From an uncultured Acidimicrobiales bacterium (GTDB lineage Bacteria > Actinomycetota > Acidimicrobiia > Acidimicrobiales > SZUA-35), in the NCBI GenBank assembly GCA_938028175.1, contig CALJAE010000031.1, forward strand, positions 1 to 5,797: a DNA stretch of 5,797 nucleotides, in the 5' to 3' direction. The position numbers and the translations under genes were made by a program. Below the pieces are notes generated by a model. That model worked only from the letters and a program-made list of their open reading frames with translations. It was not told where the DNA came from and ran no database searches. Within the stretch, counting starts at the first letter, position 1. Each line of letters starts with the position of its first letter. Shown piece after piece: positions 1 through 5,772 of the stretch.

Positions 1-1622
1 CCGCCCATGCCACCCATGTCTGGCATAGCTGGAGCAGCGCCTGCTTCTTCAGGCTTGTCAGCAATAAGTGACTCTGTGGTTAGCACTAGAGACGCAATTG
101 AAGCTGCGTTCTGCAATGCCGCACGAGTAACCTTAGCTGGGTCGGTAACACCAGCGTCCATAAGGTCAACGACCTCACCAGTCGCAGCATTAAGTCCAAC
201 GTTACCTGACGCTTCTTCTACCTTCTGAACCCAGATAGCACCTTCAAGACCTGCATTGTCTGCAATAAGTCTTGCTGGAGCTTCTAGTGCTGCCCAAACA
301 GAACGAGCGCCCGTTTCTTCATCACCAGAAAGGTTCTTTAGAGAAGCCTCTACAACTGGACGAGAACGAAGAAGTGCAGTACCACCACCGGCAACAACGC
401 CTTCTTCTAGAGCAGCACGAGTAGCAGACAAAGCGTCTTCAATTCTGTGCTTCTTCTCTTTAAGCTCAACCTCAGTAGCTGCGCCAACCTTAACAACAGC
501 AACGCCACCAGCTAGCTTAGCCAGACGTTCCTGTAGCTTTTCACGATCCCAATCAGAATCGGTGTTGTCGATTTCAGCCTTGATTTGGTTAACTCGACCC
601 TCAACGTCATCCTTAGCGCCAGCACCCTCAATAATTGTGGTGTTGTCCTTAGAGATGATTACCTTACGAGCAGTACCGAGCATGTCAAGAGTTACAGCGT
701 CTAGCTTTAGGCCAACTTCTTCGGCGATAACTTGACCACCGGTAAGAACAGCCATGTCTTCTAGCATTGCTTTGCGTCGCTCACCGAAACCAGGAGCCTT
801 AACAGCTGCTGTCACGAAAGTTCCACGGATCTTGTTAACAACCAAAGTAGCAAGAGCTTCACCCTCGATATCTTCAGCGATAATTACAAGCTGCTTACCA
901 GACTGCATAACTTTCTCAAGTACTGGCAGCATGTCCTGGACAGAAGTGATCTTGCCCTGGTTAAACAGAATGTAAGGATCTTCGATAACTGCTTCTTGAC
1001 GCTCAGCGTCTGTCACGAAGTAAGGAGATACGTAACCCTTGTCGAATTGCATACCTTCGGTGAACTCGAGTTCTAGACCGAATGTGTTTGACTCTTCAAT
1101 AGTTACAACACCGTCTTTACCTACCTTGTCGATAGCGTCAGCCAGAACCTGACCTACGCTTTCGTCAGCAGCAGAAATAGCAGCAACTTGTGCGATCTCT
1201 TCTTTGGTGTCAATCTCTTTTGAGTTCTTAGCGATCTCGGCAACAGCAGCTTGTACTGCAGCTTCGATACCACGCTTAAGGCTCATTGGGTTAGCGCCAG
1301 CGGCTACGTTACGTAGTCCCTCACGAATAAGAGCCTGAGCAAGAACAGTCGCTGTTGTTGTTCCGTCACCGGCAACATCGTTTGTCTTAGTAGCTACTTC
1401 TTTAACCAGCTGAGCTCCCATGTTTTCGAATGGGTCCTCTAACTCGATTTCACGAGCAATTGATACACCGTCATTAGTAATGGTTGGTGCACCAAACTTC
1501 TTCTCTAGGACAACATTGCGTCCCTTTGGCCCAAGCGTAACCTTCACTGCATCTGCAAGTTGGTTAACGCCCGCCTCGAGGCTACGACGTGCCTCTTCAT
1601 CAAATTTCAATAGTTTTGGCAT
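1..1622 (-). CDS. groL: Chaperonin GroEL (60 kDa, Cpn60), 3' end cut by window edge
   Basis: ATP-driven cytoplasmic folding chaperone that forms 14-mer double rings and works with GroES. 540 codons are visible, reading from ATG at 1622-1620 (MPKLLKFDEE). They run without a break into a Gly/Met tail (PDMGGMG) and off the left edge; the family is about 540-550 residues, so only a few codons are missing. Family landmarks: ATP-site GDGTTTAT with Asp at residue 86 (E. coli D87), Asp51 in NDGV, catalytic Asp396 in RIEDALSATRAA (E. coli D398), and the Cpn60 signature ALEEGVVAGGG at about 404-414. The sequence is typical of actinobacterial GroEL; the tail is Gly/Met and not the His-rich type seen in some actinobacterial GroEL1 copies. 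A purine-rich AGAAAGAGA lies about 9 bases before the ATG as a moderate ribosome site. It is the second gene of the groES-groEL operon. Codon choice (GCT, CGT, GGT, AAC, AAG) is strongly biased, as expected for high expression. Identity is near certain. Confidence 0.98.
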   Translation of the reverse strand, partial: MPKLLKFDEEARRSLEAGVNQLADAVKVTLGPKGRNVVLEKKFGAPTITNDGVSIAREIELEDPFENMGAQLVKEVATKTNDVAGDGTTTATVLAQALIREGLRNVAAGANPMSLKRGIEAAVQAAVAEIAKNSKEIDTKEEIAQVAAISAADESVGQVLADAIDKVGKDGVVTIEESNTFGLELEFTEGMQFDKGYVSPYFVTDAERQEAVIEDPYILFNQGKITSVQDMLPVLEKVMQSGKQLVIIAEDIEGEALATLVVNKIRGTFVTAAVKAPGFGERRKAMLEDMAVLTGGQVIAEEVGLKLDAVTLDMLGTARKVIISKDNTTIIEGAGAKDDVEGRVNQIKAEIDNTDSDWDREKLQERLAKLAGGVAVVKVGAATEVELKEKKHRIEDALSATRAALEEGVVAGGGTALLRSRPVVEASLKNLSGDEETGARSVWAALEAPARLIADNAGLEGAIWVQKVEEASGNVGLNAATGEVVDLMDAGVTDPAKVTRAALQNAASIASLVLTTESLIADKPEEAGAAPAMPDMGGMG

Positions 1623-1698
1623 TGATTAATTTCTCTTTCTTATTTAAAGATCTAATTGGTTAATAGTTTCTTGTAATTTTTCACTAGCCACGGTTCAG

Positions 1699-1737
1699 AT
1701 CCCAAATCATGAAACTCTGCGAGTTTCCGTTTGGGAT
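1699..1737 (-). other. Long hairpin in the groES-groEL intercistronic gap
   Basis: Two nested perfect inverted repeats lie between groES and groEL. The outer arms are ATCCCAAA (1699-1706) and TTTGGGAT (1730-1737). The inner arms are GAAACTC (1711-1717) and GAGTTTC (1721-1727) around a 3-base loop. An asymmetric internal loop (4 and 2 bases) separates the two stems, giving 15 pairs in all. In the groES-to-groEL RNA the hairpin starts 15 bases after the groES stop codon. No T-run follows the stem on either strand, so it is not a standard Rho-independent terminator. An RNA-processing, stabilising or partial-attenuation element is more likely. Processing between groES and groEL at a stem-loop is known from Agrobacterium; applying it here is inference. 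Confidence 0.75.
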
Positions 1738-1752
1738 GACATTGGCACTCAG

Positions 1753-2040
1753 CTACTTGACTACCGCTAGGACGTCACGAGCAGAAAGGATCAACAGATC
1801 GTCTCCGTCGATTGTGATTTCAGTTCCACCGTACTTTGAGTAAACAACTACGTCTCCGGTAGATACATCCATAGGGATAAGCTCACCGTTTTCTGAACGA
1901 CGGCCCTCACCTACTGCCATAACGTCGCCCTGTTGTGGCTTTTCTTTGGCAGTATCTGGGATCACCAGACCAGAAGCTGTTGTAGCCTCTGCATCCTGTG
2001 GCTTTACGACGATTCGATCGTCGAGTGGTTTTAGGTTCAT
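1753..2040 (-). CDS. groS: Co-chaperonin GroES (10 kDa, Cpn10)
   Basis: Seven-subunit lid for the GroEL folding chamber, acting in the cytoplasm. It has 95 residues, the usual length. The start MNLKPLDDRIVVKP is the family N-terminus. The mobile loop that binds GroEL is at about 18-37 with the hydrophobic LVI at 25-27. The core QGDVMAVGEG (37-46), GDVVVYSKYGGTEI (62-75) and the C-terminal LILSARDVLAVV complete the fold. The ATG at 2040-2038 is preceded by a GGAG (2046-2049) at a 5-base spacing, which fixes the start. It is the first gene after the promoter and CIRCE element, so heat-shock control by HrcA is expected. The groEL start lies 130 bp past its stop codon, across a hairpin-containing gap. 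No anomalies seen. Confidence 0.98.
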   Translation of the reverse strand: MNLKPLDDRIVVKPQDAEATTASGLVIPDTAKEKPQQGDVMAVGEGRRSENGELIPMDVSTGDVVVYSKYGGTEITIDGDDLLILSARDVLAVVK

Positions 2041-2091
2041 TACAACTCCATCTGTTTAATAAATGACCTGATTAATTGATCAAGGCCTGAA

Positions 2092-2118
2092 TTAGCACTC
2101 AAACCTTGAGAGTGCTAA
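2092..2118. promoter_or_regulatory. CIRCE operator (HrcA repressor binding site)
   Basis: TTAGCACTC (2092-2100), a 9-base spacer (2101-2109), and GAGTGCTAA (2110-2118). Both half-sites match the known CIRCE consensus exactly, and the spacer has the standard length. CIRCE is bound by HrcA, which represses groESL (and often dnaK) and is released when chaperonin is titrated by unfolded protein. Here it sits 51 bases upstream of the groES start codon, just downstream of or overlapping the putative -10 box, which suits repression by blocking RNA polymerase and placement within the 5' leader. No hrcA gene is in the window. Confidence 0.97.
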
Positions 2119-2146
2119 TGCTATCTTGGGGCACTGACAAGGCCAA
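2118..2146 (-). promoter_or_regulatory. Putative groESL promoter (sigma70-like)
   Basis: On the minus strand, TTGGCC (2146-2141) and TAGCAT (2123-2118) are 17 bases apart, each matching 4 of 6 consensus positions. The -10 abuts the CIRCE element. This would start transcription inside CIRCE, the classical arrangement for HrcA control. An alternative pairing is TTGTCA (2140-2135) with TAGCAC (2117-2112), also 17 bases apart; it has a better -35 but a poorer -10. The location is well supported by the neighbouring operator, but the exact boxes are a guess. Confidence 0.5.
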
Positions 2147-2374
2147 CAAAACTCGGGCATTAAATCACTTGGCAGGTCAGCCGAAAACCGTCTCTTAACT
2201 TGGCAAAGATCAAACCCAAATCGAACTCAATCAGACCTATTTCTTAACTTGTTTCTTGATCTATTTTTGTTGACCCATTTTCAAAATCTAGTCCATAGGG
2301 AATAAACGCTAACCTTGTCAAAAACTTAGGCCTTTAGACCCATCCAGGTAAAGCAAATTTATTGCGATAAATAC
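2147..2374. other. Intergenic region between groES promoter and tadE, no gene seen
   Basis: AT-rich stretch separating the divergent groESL and tadE-tadG-like units. I find no convincing coding frame, tRNA or other RNA gene. It contains short direct repeats: ACTTGGCA at 2167-2174 and 2198-2205, and TCTTAACTTG at 2193-2202 and 2242-2251, each copy of the latter followed 5-6 bases later by GATC. Possible -35 boxes on the plus strand are TTGACC (2270-2275) and TTGTCA (2315-2320), but neither has a convincing -10 at the right distance, so the tadE promoter is not assigned. No T-tailed hairpin terminator is seen. Confidence 0.6.
2357..2372 (+). promoter_or_regulatory. Small hairpin just before the tadE start
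   Basis: ATTTAT (2357-2362), loop TGCG, and ATAAAT (2367-2372) form a perfect 6-bp stem. It lies between a Shine-Dalgarno-like AGGTAAAG (2346-2353) and the GTG/ATG start pair of tadE (2375-2380). If folded in RNA, it would shorten the gap between that purine run and the GTG from 21 to about 5 bases. The same stretch also contains TGC-GATAAA, which could be an extended -10 box for a leaderless transcript starting near 2378. The structure is short and AT-rich, so it may be chance. Confidence 0.35.
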
Positions 2375-2821
2375 GTGATGGGGAAAACGAGAAAACTTCT
2401 AAATCGTTTACGCGAGAGAAACAAAGATAACGAGCGAGGCGCTGCCTTGCTCGAATTTGCATTCATCGCACCAATCCTCATTATGTTGGTAGTCGGCATT
2501 GTCCAATTTGGTCTTGTGTTGAATCAAACTCAAGGCCTGCATGCTGCTGCTAGAGAAGGTGCGCGAGCTGCAGCAATACCAGATACAGACGTCGCAGAAA
2601 TTGAATCTGCTGTTAATGGCGCGTTAAACGGTGTGGCGACACGAACTTTACAAATTGATGTTACGCCATCAACCAGCAATACAAACTTCCAGCCATGTGA
2701 TGGCCGTGAAGGCGATCAGGTCACGGTAACTGTCAAAACTGATTTCGTCTTAGATATCCCGTTCTTTGCAGGCAGAACAATCGATATAGCTGGCGAAGGA
2801 GTGTTTAGGTGCGAAGGATAA
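2375..2821 (+). CDS. tadE: TadE-like pseudopilin of a Tad/Flp pilus
   Basis: Probable minor pilin-like component of the Tad (tight adherence) type IVb pilus. It has 148 residues from GTG at 2375, or 147 from the adjacent ATG at 2378; neither has a good ribosome site, so the choice is open. Residues 1-22 are basic and polar. They are followed by G22-AALLEF and a hydrophobic segment (about 23-49). This matches a prepilin-peptidase site of the TadE class, with cleavage after Gly22 and Glu at +5 of the mature protein. The motif LHAAAREGARAAA (55-67) after the membrane segment is characteristic of TadE proteins. The C-terminal part is beta-rich and carries two cysteines (108 and 146), a likely disulphide outside the membrane. 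The end overlaps the next gene by 13 bases, suggesting co-translation. The family call is strong; the partner pilin and processing peptidase are outside the window. Confidence 0.9.
   Translation: MMGKTRKLLNRLRERNKDNERGAALLEFAFIAPILIMLVVGIVQFGLVLNQTQGLHAAAREGARAAAIPDTDVAEIESAVNGALNGVATRTLQIDVTPSTSNTNFQPCDGREGDQVTVTVKTDFVLDIPFFAGRTIDIAGEGVFRCEG
2796..2801 (+). promoter_or_regulatory. Ribosome binding site fixing the GTG start of the TadG-like gene
   Basis: AAGGAG lies inside the end of tadE, 7 bases upstream of the GTG at 2809. It is the best Shine-Dalgarno match in the Tad part of the window. It decides for this GTG start, which gives an overlap of 13 bases with tadE, and indicates that the second gene has its own strong initiation signal. 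Confidence 0.8.
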
Positions 2822-3840
2822 ACAAGAATCGCTTAACCAAGAAACTCGAGAAAAAAACAACATCTCGAATTGAGAAAATAGCCAACAATGACGAATCAGG
2901 TGCCACGATCGTTATCTTCGCTCTCTCTATCACCATGATTATAGGCATCGCCGGCCTCGTAGTAGATGGCGGATCTTTCTGGTCCCAGGAACGCAACTTA
3001 GCCACTGTTTCTGACGCTGCCGCCCTAGCAGGAGCTGAGGAGTATATAGCCACAGGCAACGGCTGTAGCGAAGCTGAAACATTCGCTAACTTGAACCACG
3101 ACAACCTAAGTAACGTCTCTTGCGTTGTGAACACTTCAGGAGGCCAAGGAAGTATCACCGTAACGGTACAAAGCCAAGTGCGACTCAACTTTATGGGCGC
3201 CTTAGGCTTTAGCAACCCAACTGCTGAGTCAGTTACCGTTGTCGAATGGGAACAACCGGAAGCGGCCGGTGTTCGACCATTTGGAACTTGTGCTGACAAC
3301 GCAGACATTGCGGCATGGTTAGCCAATCCAACAGCTCCCACTACAGTCCGAATATTCTTTGACGAATCAGTTGCTGCTTGCGGCAATGGGGTCCCAGGCA
3401 ACTGGGGATCCATTGACTTCAACGGTGGGGCGAACACAAACGCGGGCACCATCGACTGGATCCAAAACGGTTACAACGGGCCAATTTCTACTACACCTGT
3501 TACCGACCCCTGTGGGAGTAACACAGAGGGATGCATAAGCGGTGATACTGGTTCATTCTCGGGTTCCCACAATAGTGCGCTTAGAGATCTAAGAGACTCA
3601 GGAGAAACATTCGAATCACCTTTATTCTCAGCGATTAGCGGCAACGGTTCGGGCGCAGATATCCGACTTTCTCATATAGTCGAAGTTCGCCTAGTTGGAT
3701 ACAAAGTTAACGGCAACAGCGCCGGCAGATACGTTGATCTTGAACTTCAAGCAAACGGAATCCGTGAAGCAGGTGGAGTGAACCTCAGGACCCCAGAACC
3801 GTCTCTGTGCGGTAACTCGTCAATCAACAAGTGCAGCTAA
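2809..3840 (+). CDS. TadG-like Tad pilus-associated membrane protein
   Basis: 343-residue protein with one N-terminal anchor and a large exported domain. The first 30 residues are very basic (RRINKNRLTKK, cytoplasmic side). They are followed by DESGATIVIFALSITMIIG and LVVDGGSFWSQERNLATVSD (28-69), then AAALAGAEEY. This is the hallmark of the Flp-pilus TadE/TadG-like family (Pfam PF13400 type). Unlike tadE there is no Glu at +5 after the Gly (Ile36 is there), so it may remain an uncleaved anchor. The exported part contains GNWGSIDFNGG (197-207), ESPLFSAISGNG (269-280) and VEVRLVGYKVNG (291-302), motifs I recall from other actinobacterial TadG-like proteins. Eight cysteines (86, 105, 161, 191, 235, 242, 334, 342) all lie outside the membrane, enough for four disulphides. 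There is no von Willebrand A metal site, unlike long proteobacterial TadG. It is co-transcribed with tadE. Its stop lies 4 bases from the stop of the convergent tadC. Its exact role in pilus assembly is unknown, so no symbol is assigned. Confidence 0.85.
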   Translation: MRRINKNRLTKKLEKKTTSRIEKIANNDESGATIVIFALSITMIIGIAGLVVDGGSFWSQERNLATVSDAAALAGAEEYIATGNGCSEAETFANLNHDNLSNVSCVVNTSGGQGSITVTVQSQVRLNFMGALGFSNPTAESVTVVEWEQPEAAGVRPFGTCADNADIAAWLANPTAPTTVRIFFDESVAACGNGVPGNWGSIDFNGGANTNAGTIDWIQNGYNGPISTTPVTDPCGSNTEGCISGDTGSFSGSHNSALRDLRDSGETFESPLFSAISGNGSGADIRLSHIVEVRLVGYKVNGNSAGRYVDLELQANGIREAGGVNLRTPEPSLCGNSSINKCS

Positions 3841-3844
3841 AAGA

Positions 3845-4738
3845 CTAGGCCCCGCCTGCCAGTTGTCGAATAACAATTGGTCCCAGAATAATAACGAAGA
3901 GCGCCGGAAGCATACAGAAAACCATTGGGAAGGTCATCTTTACCGGCAACTTTAATGCTGCTTCTTCAGCTTCGAGCTTTTGCAACTTACGCATATGCTC
4001 ACTCTGAGTTCTTAGGACCTGGGCGATGGGAACACCTAATGTATCTGCCTGACGCATAGCGGCAACAAACTGGCGAACCTCAGGAACTTCAGTTCGTTCA
4101 CCAATTTGTTCTAAAGCATCACCGCGCTGCAAACCTAAACGCATAGCTCTAATAGCTCTGGCAAACTCGTCAATTAGTGGCCCTTCAGAACTCGAAACAA
4201 CTTTACGTAGCGCACTGTCGAACCCGAGGCCCGCTTCTACTACCACTGTTAGCTGATCAAGTGTTTCCGGAAGCGTTGCTCGTATAAGGTTCTGCCTTTC
4301 TTCGGCTTTCCTGTTGATGACCGCATCTGGAGCAAAGAATCCAAGCGCTCCCAGACCAATTGCTAGCAGCAACTTGTTAGTGAAAGTCTCAAGTGGCAAA
4401 AAGATTATGCCAAAGATAAACAAGAATATAGCTGCAATAAACTTGACAGCCAAGATAACTTCGATTCGCCAGGTTTCAGAAAGGCCACCTATAACCAGTT
4501 TCTTACTGAACTTATCAGAAAGGCCTTCTGGCGTAGCCCTAAATGCCCGCTGAGAGATGCTTTCCCAAACTGGACCTAGCAGTCGTTCAATGCTTGATCC
4601 ACTTAGCTGATTCTGACGATAATCACCGACACCCACTTGCCTAGGTGCAATTGAAAGCCTGATATCCCTACGAGGCCAAACAGCATAGAACAAAAGCCCA
4701 AGAGCCGCTATAACAACAACACTACCGATCCATATCAT
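3845..4738 (-). CDS. tadC: TadC-like inner-membrane platform protein (T2SSF family)
   Basis: Integral membrane protein of the Tad pilus machine. With TadB it is thought to form the platform that couples the TadA ATPase to pilin extraction. It has 297 residues. Membrane segments are at about 2-20, 94-116, 121-140 and 268-290. The T2SSF domain lies at about 155-285, with LPETLDQLTVVVEAGLGFDS (156-175), VRQFVAAMRQADTLGVPIAQ (221-240) and AALKLPVKMTFPMVFCMLPA (260-279), closely matching TadC family patterns. The ATG (4738-4736) overlaps the tadB stop codon as TAATG, which indicates translational coupling. The only nearby Shine-Dalgarno candidate, AAGG, is 13 bases from the ATG, which is long. A small palindrome, CGGTG-T-CACCG (4741-4751), sits at the junction. 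The stop faces the TadG-like stop across 4 bp. Confidence 0.92.
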   Translation of the reverse strand: MIWIGSVVVIAALGLLFYAVWPRRDIRLSIAPRQVGVGDYRQNQLSGSSIERLLGPVWESISQRAFRATPEGLSDKFSKKLVIGGLSETWRIEVILAVKFIAAIFLFIFGIIFLPLETFTNKLLLAIGLGALGFFAPDAVINRKAEERQNLIRATLPETLDQLTVVVEAGLGFDSALRKVVSSSEGPLIDEFARAIRAMRLGLQRGDALEQIGERTEVPEVRQFVAAMRQADTLGVPIAQVLRTQSEHMRKLQKLEAEEAALKLPVKMTFPMVFCMLPALFVIILGPIVIRQLAGGA

Positions 4739-5772
4739 TACGGTGTCACCGCCTTAACCATCTTCCACAACCACGAGCCACCAACAGTTAGAAGCACAAG
4801 CTCCACCCCTATCACAACATAAGTTAACGGCTCGCCACTAAGGCCTTCAAAATACGTAGGGTTTACAACAGCGATCGCCACCAACAGCAATGGAGGCAAC
4901 GCAAACAATACACTGGCTGACATCTTACCTTCGGCAGCTAGGGCGCTTACCTGTGCTCGAAGCGTGATTCGTTCACGAATAGTGTTACCTACCGATTCCA
5001 ATACCTCGACCAAGTCGCCACCAACTGTTTGATTAATCTCAATCGCATCAATCACCCAAGTCATGTCGTCACTGTTAATTCGAGCAGCCATCTCGCGTAG
5101 AGCCTTAATTAGGTTTCCACCAATACGAGACTCGACTAGAACTCTATGAAGTTCGGTACCAAGAGGTTCTTCCATCTCAGCCGAAGTTGCCACTAAAGCT
5201 TGCTGCAAAGAGAAACCCGCTTTAAGAGTATTTGCAAGAATGCTTATGAAATCAGGAAGCTGCGAGGAAATGGCCTTCTCTCGCTGCCAAGCCTTAAAGG
5301 CCACAAACGCTCGAGGTAACATTGCAAACACGAGTGCCAGTAAGACTCCAACTATTATGTTGACTTGTATCAAACCAACAAAGAAACCAATAATTCCAGC
5401 GACACCCATCATCAAAATAAGCTCACCAACACGGATACCGATGGCAGCTTTTTCAAGCAAAATTGCCAGACCACCGGCCGATTCGCTATCACCAATAGCT
5501 TCTTCCAGTTTCTTAGCCGCACCTATCCGCAGGTCAGTAAATGCGTCGATTTTAGATTCTGTACTAGCCGCACCAAAAGATCTGGCAGCAATAGTCGTGG
5601 CCTTAGATTCTCGTCCGGCTGCTAAGGCTACAATAACTCCTAGCACCGAAAGAACTACGAGCGCCGCACCAACATAGAGTGCCCAAACCCCTCCAAAAGC
5701 ATTAACTTGACCACCCTCAAAAATAACTGGATCAGGCTGCGGGCCTAGTGCTGCTCTCGCCTCTGTGGTCAA
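4738..5772 (-). CDS. tadB: TadB-like inner-membrane platform protein (T2SSF family)
   Basis: Membrane platform protein of the Tad/Flp pilus system, partner of TadC. It has 344 residues from a TTG codon at 5772-5770. Membrane segments are at about 30-52, 114-134, 138-158, 285-304 and 315-336. The T2SSF domain lies at about 169-297, with LPDFISILANTLKAGFSLQQ (172-191), IEINQTVGGDLVEVLE (244-259) and IRERITLRAQVSALAAEGKM (265-284), the last being a clear TadB signature. The start is uncertain. The frame stays open upstream to the window edge with no ATG or GTG, and no good ribosome site precedes the TTG. However, the TTG overlaps a TGA (TTGA) in another frame, as expected if it is coupled to an upstream gene. 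Within the protein the conserved part is complete. It is followed directly by tadC with a 1-base overlap. Confidence 0.9.
   Translation of the reverse strand: MTTEARAALGPQPDPVIFEGGQVNAFGGVWALYVGAALVVLSVLGVIVALAAGRESKATTIAARSFGAASTESKIDAFTDLRIGAAKKLEEAIGDSESAGGLAILLEKAAIGIRVGELILMMGVAGIIGFFVGLIQVNIIVGVLLALVFAMLPRAFVAFKAWQREKAISSQLPDFISILANTLKAGFSLQQALVATSAEMEEPLGTELHRVLVESRIGGNLIKALREMAARINSDDMTWVIDAIEINQTVGGDLVEVLESVGNTIRERITLRAQVSALAAEGKMSASVLFALPPLLLVAIAVVNPTYFEGLSGEPLTYVVIGVELVLLTVGGSWLWKMVKAVTP

Noticed and set aside
7..975. Several open frames on the plus strand (7-228, 256-735, 754-975) opposite groEL.
   Set aside because: These are Ser/Ala/Thr-rich complements of the biased groEL codons. 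GroEL identity on the other strand is unambiguous.
1742..1750. TTGGCACTC next to the groES stop, resembling one half of a CIRCE element, as if a second operator preceded groEL.
   Set aside because: The expected GAGTGCTAA partner is missing at the 9-base spacing on either side, and a single 8-of-9 half-site is expected about once by chance in a window of this size.
1623..1752. A separate promoter for groEL in the intercistronic gap.
   Set aside because: AT-rich words such as TTACAA and TATTAA are present, but no -35/-10 pair with good matches at 16-18 bases was found.
2805..3452. A 215-codon open frame on the minus strand, antisense to the TadG-like gene.
   Set aside because: It has no recognisable domain, no conserved motif and no ribosome site. 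It fully overlaps a well-supported gene and looks like a reading-frame shadow.
3847..3857. AGGC-CCC-GCCT as a bidirectional terminator between the convergent tad blocks.
   Set aside because: Only four base pairs and no T-run on either strand, and it lies inside the tadC coding end.
4741..4751. The palindrome CGGTG-T-CACCG at the tadB-tadC junction as an operator.
   Set aside because: It is made of the last tadB codons, has a one-base centre and is too short to distinguish from chance. It is mentioned only under tadC.
5240..5677. Plus-strand open frames opposite tadB (5240-5677 and 5365-5625).
   Set aside because: Low-complexity composition typical of antisense to a membrane-protein gene, with no start signals or family motifs.
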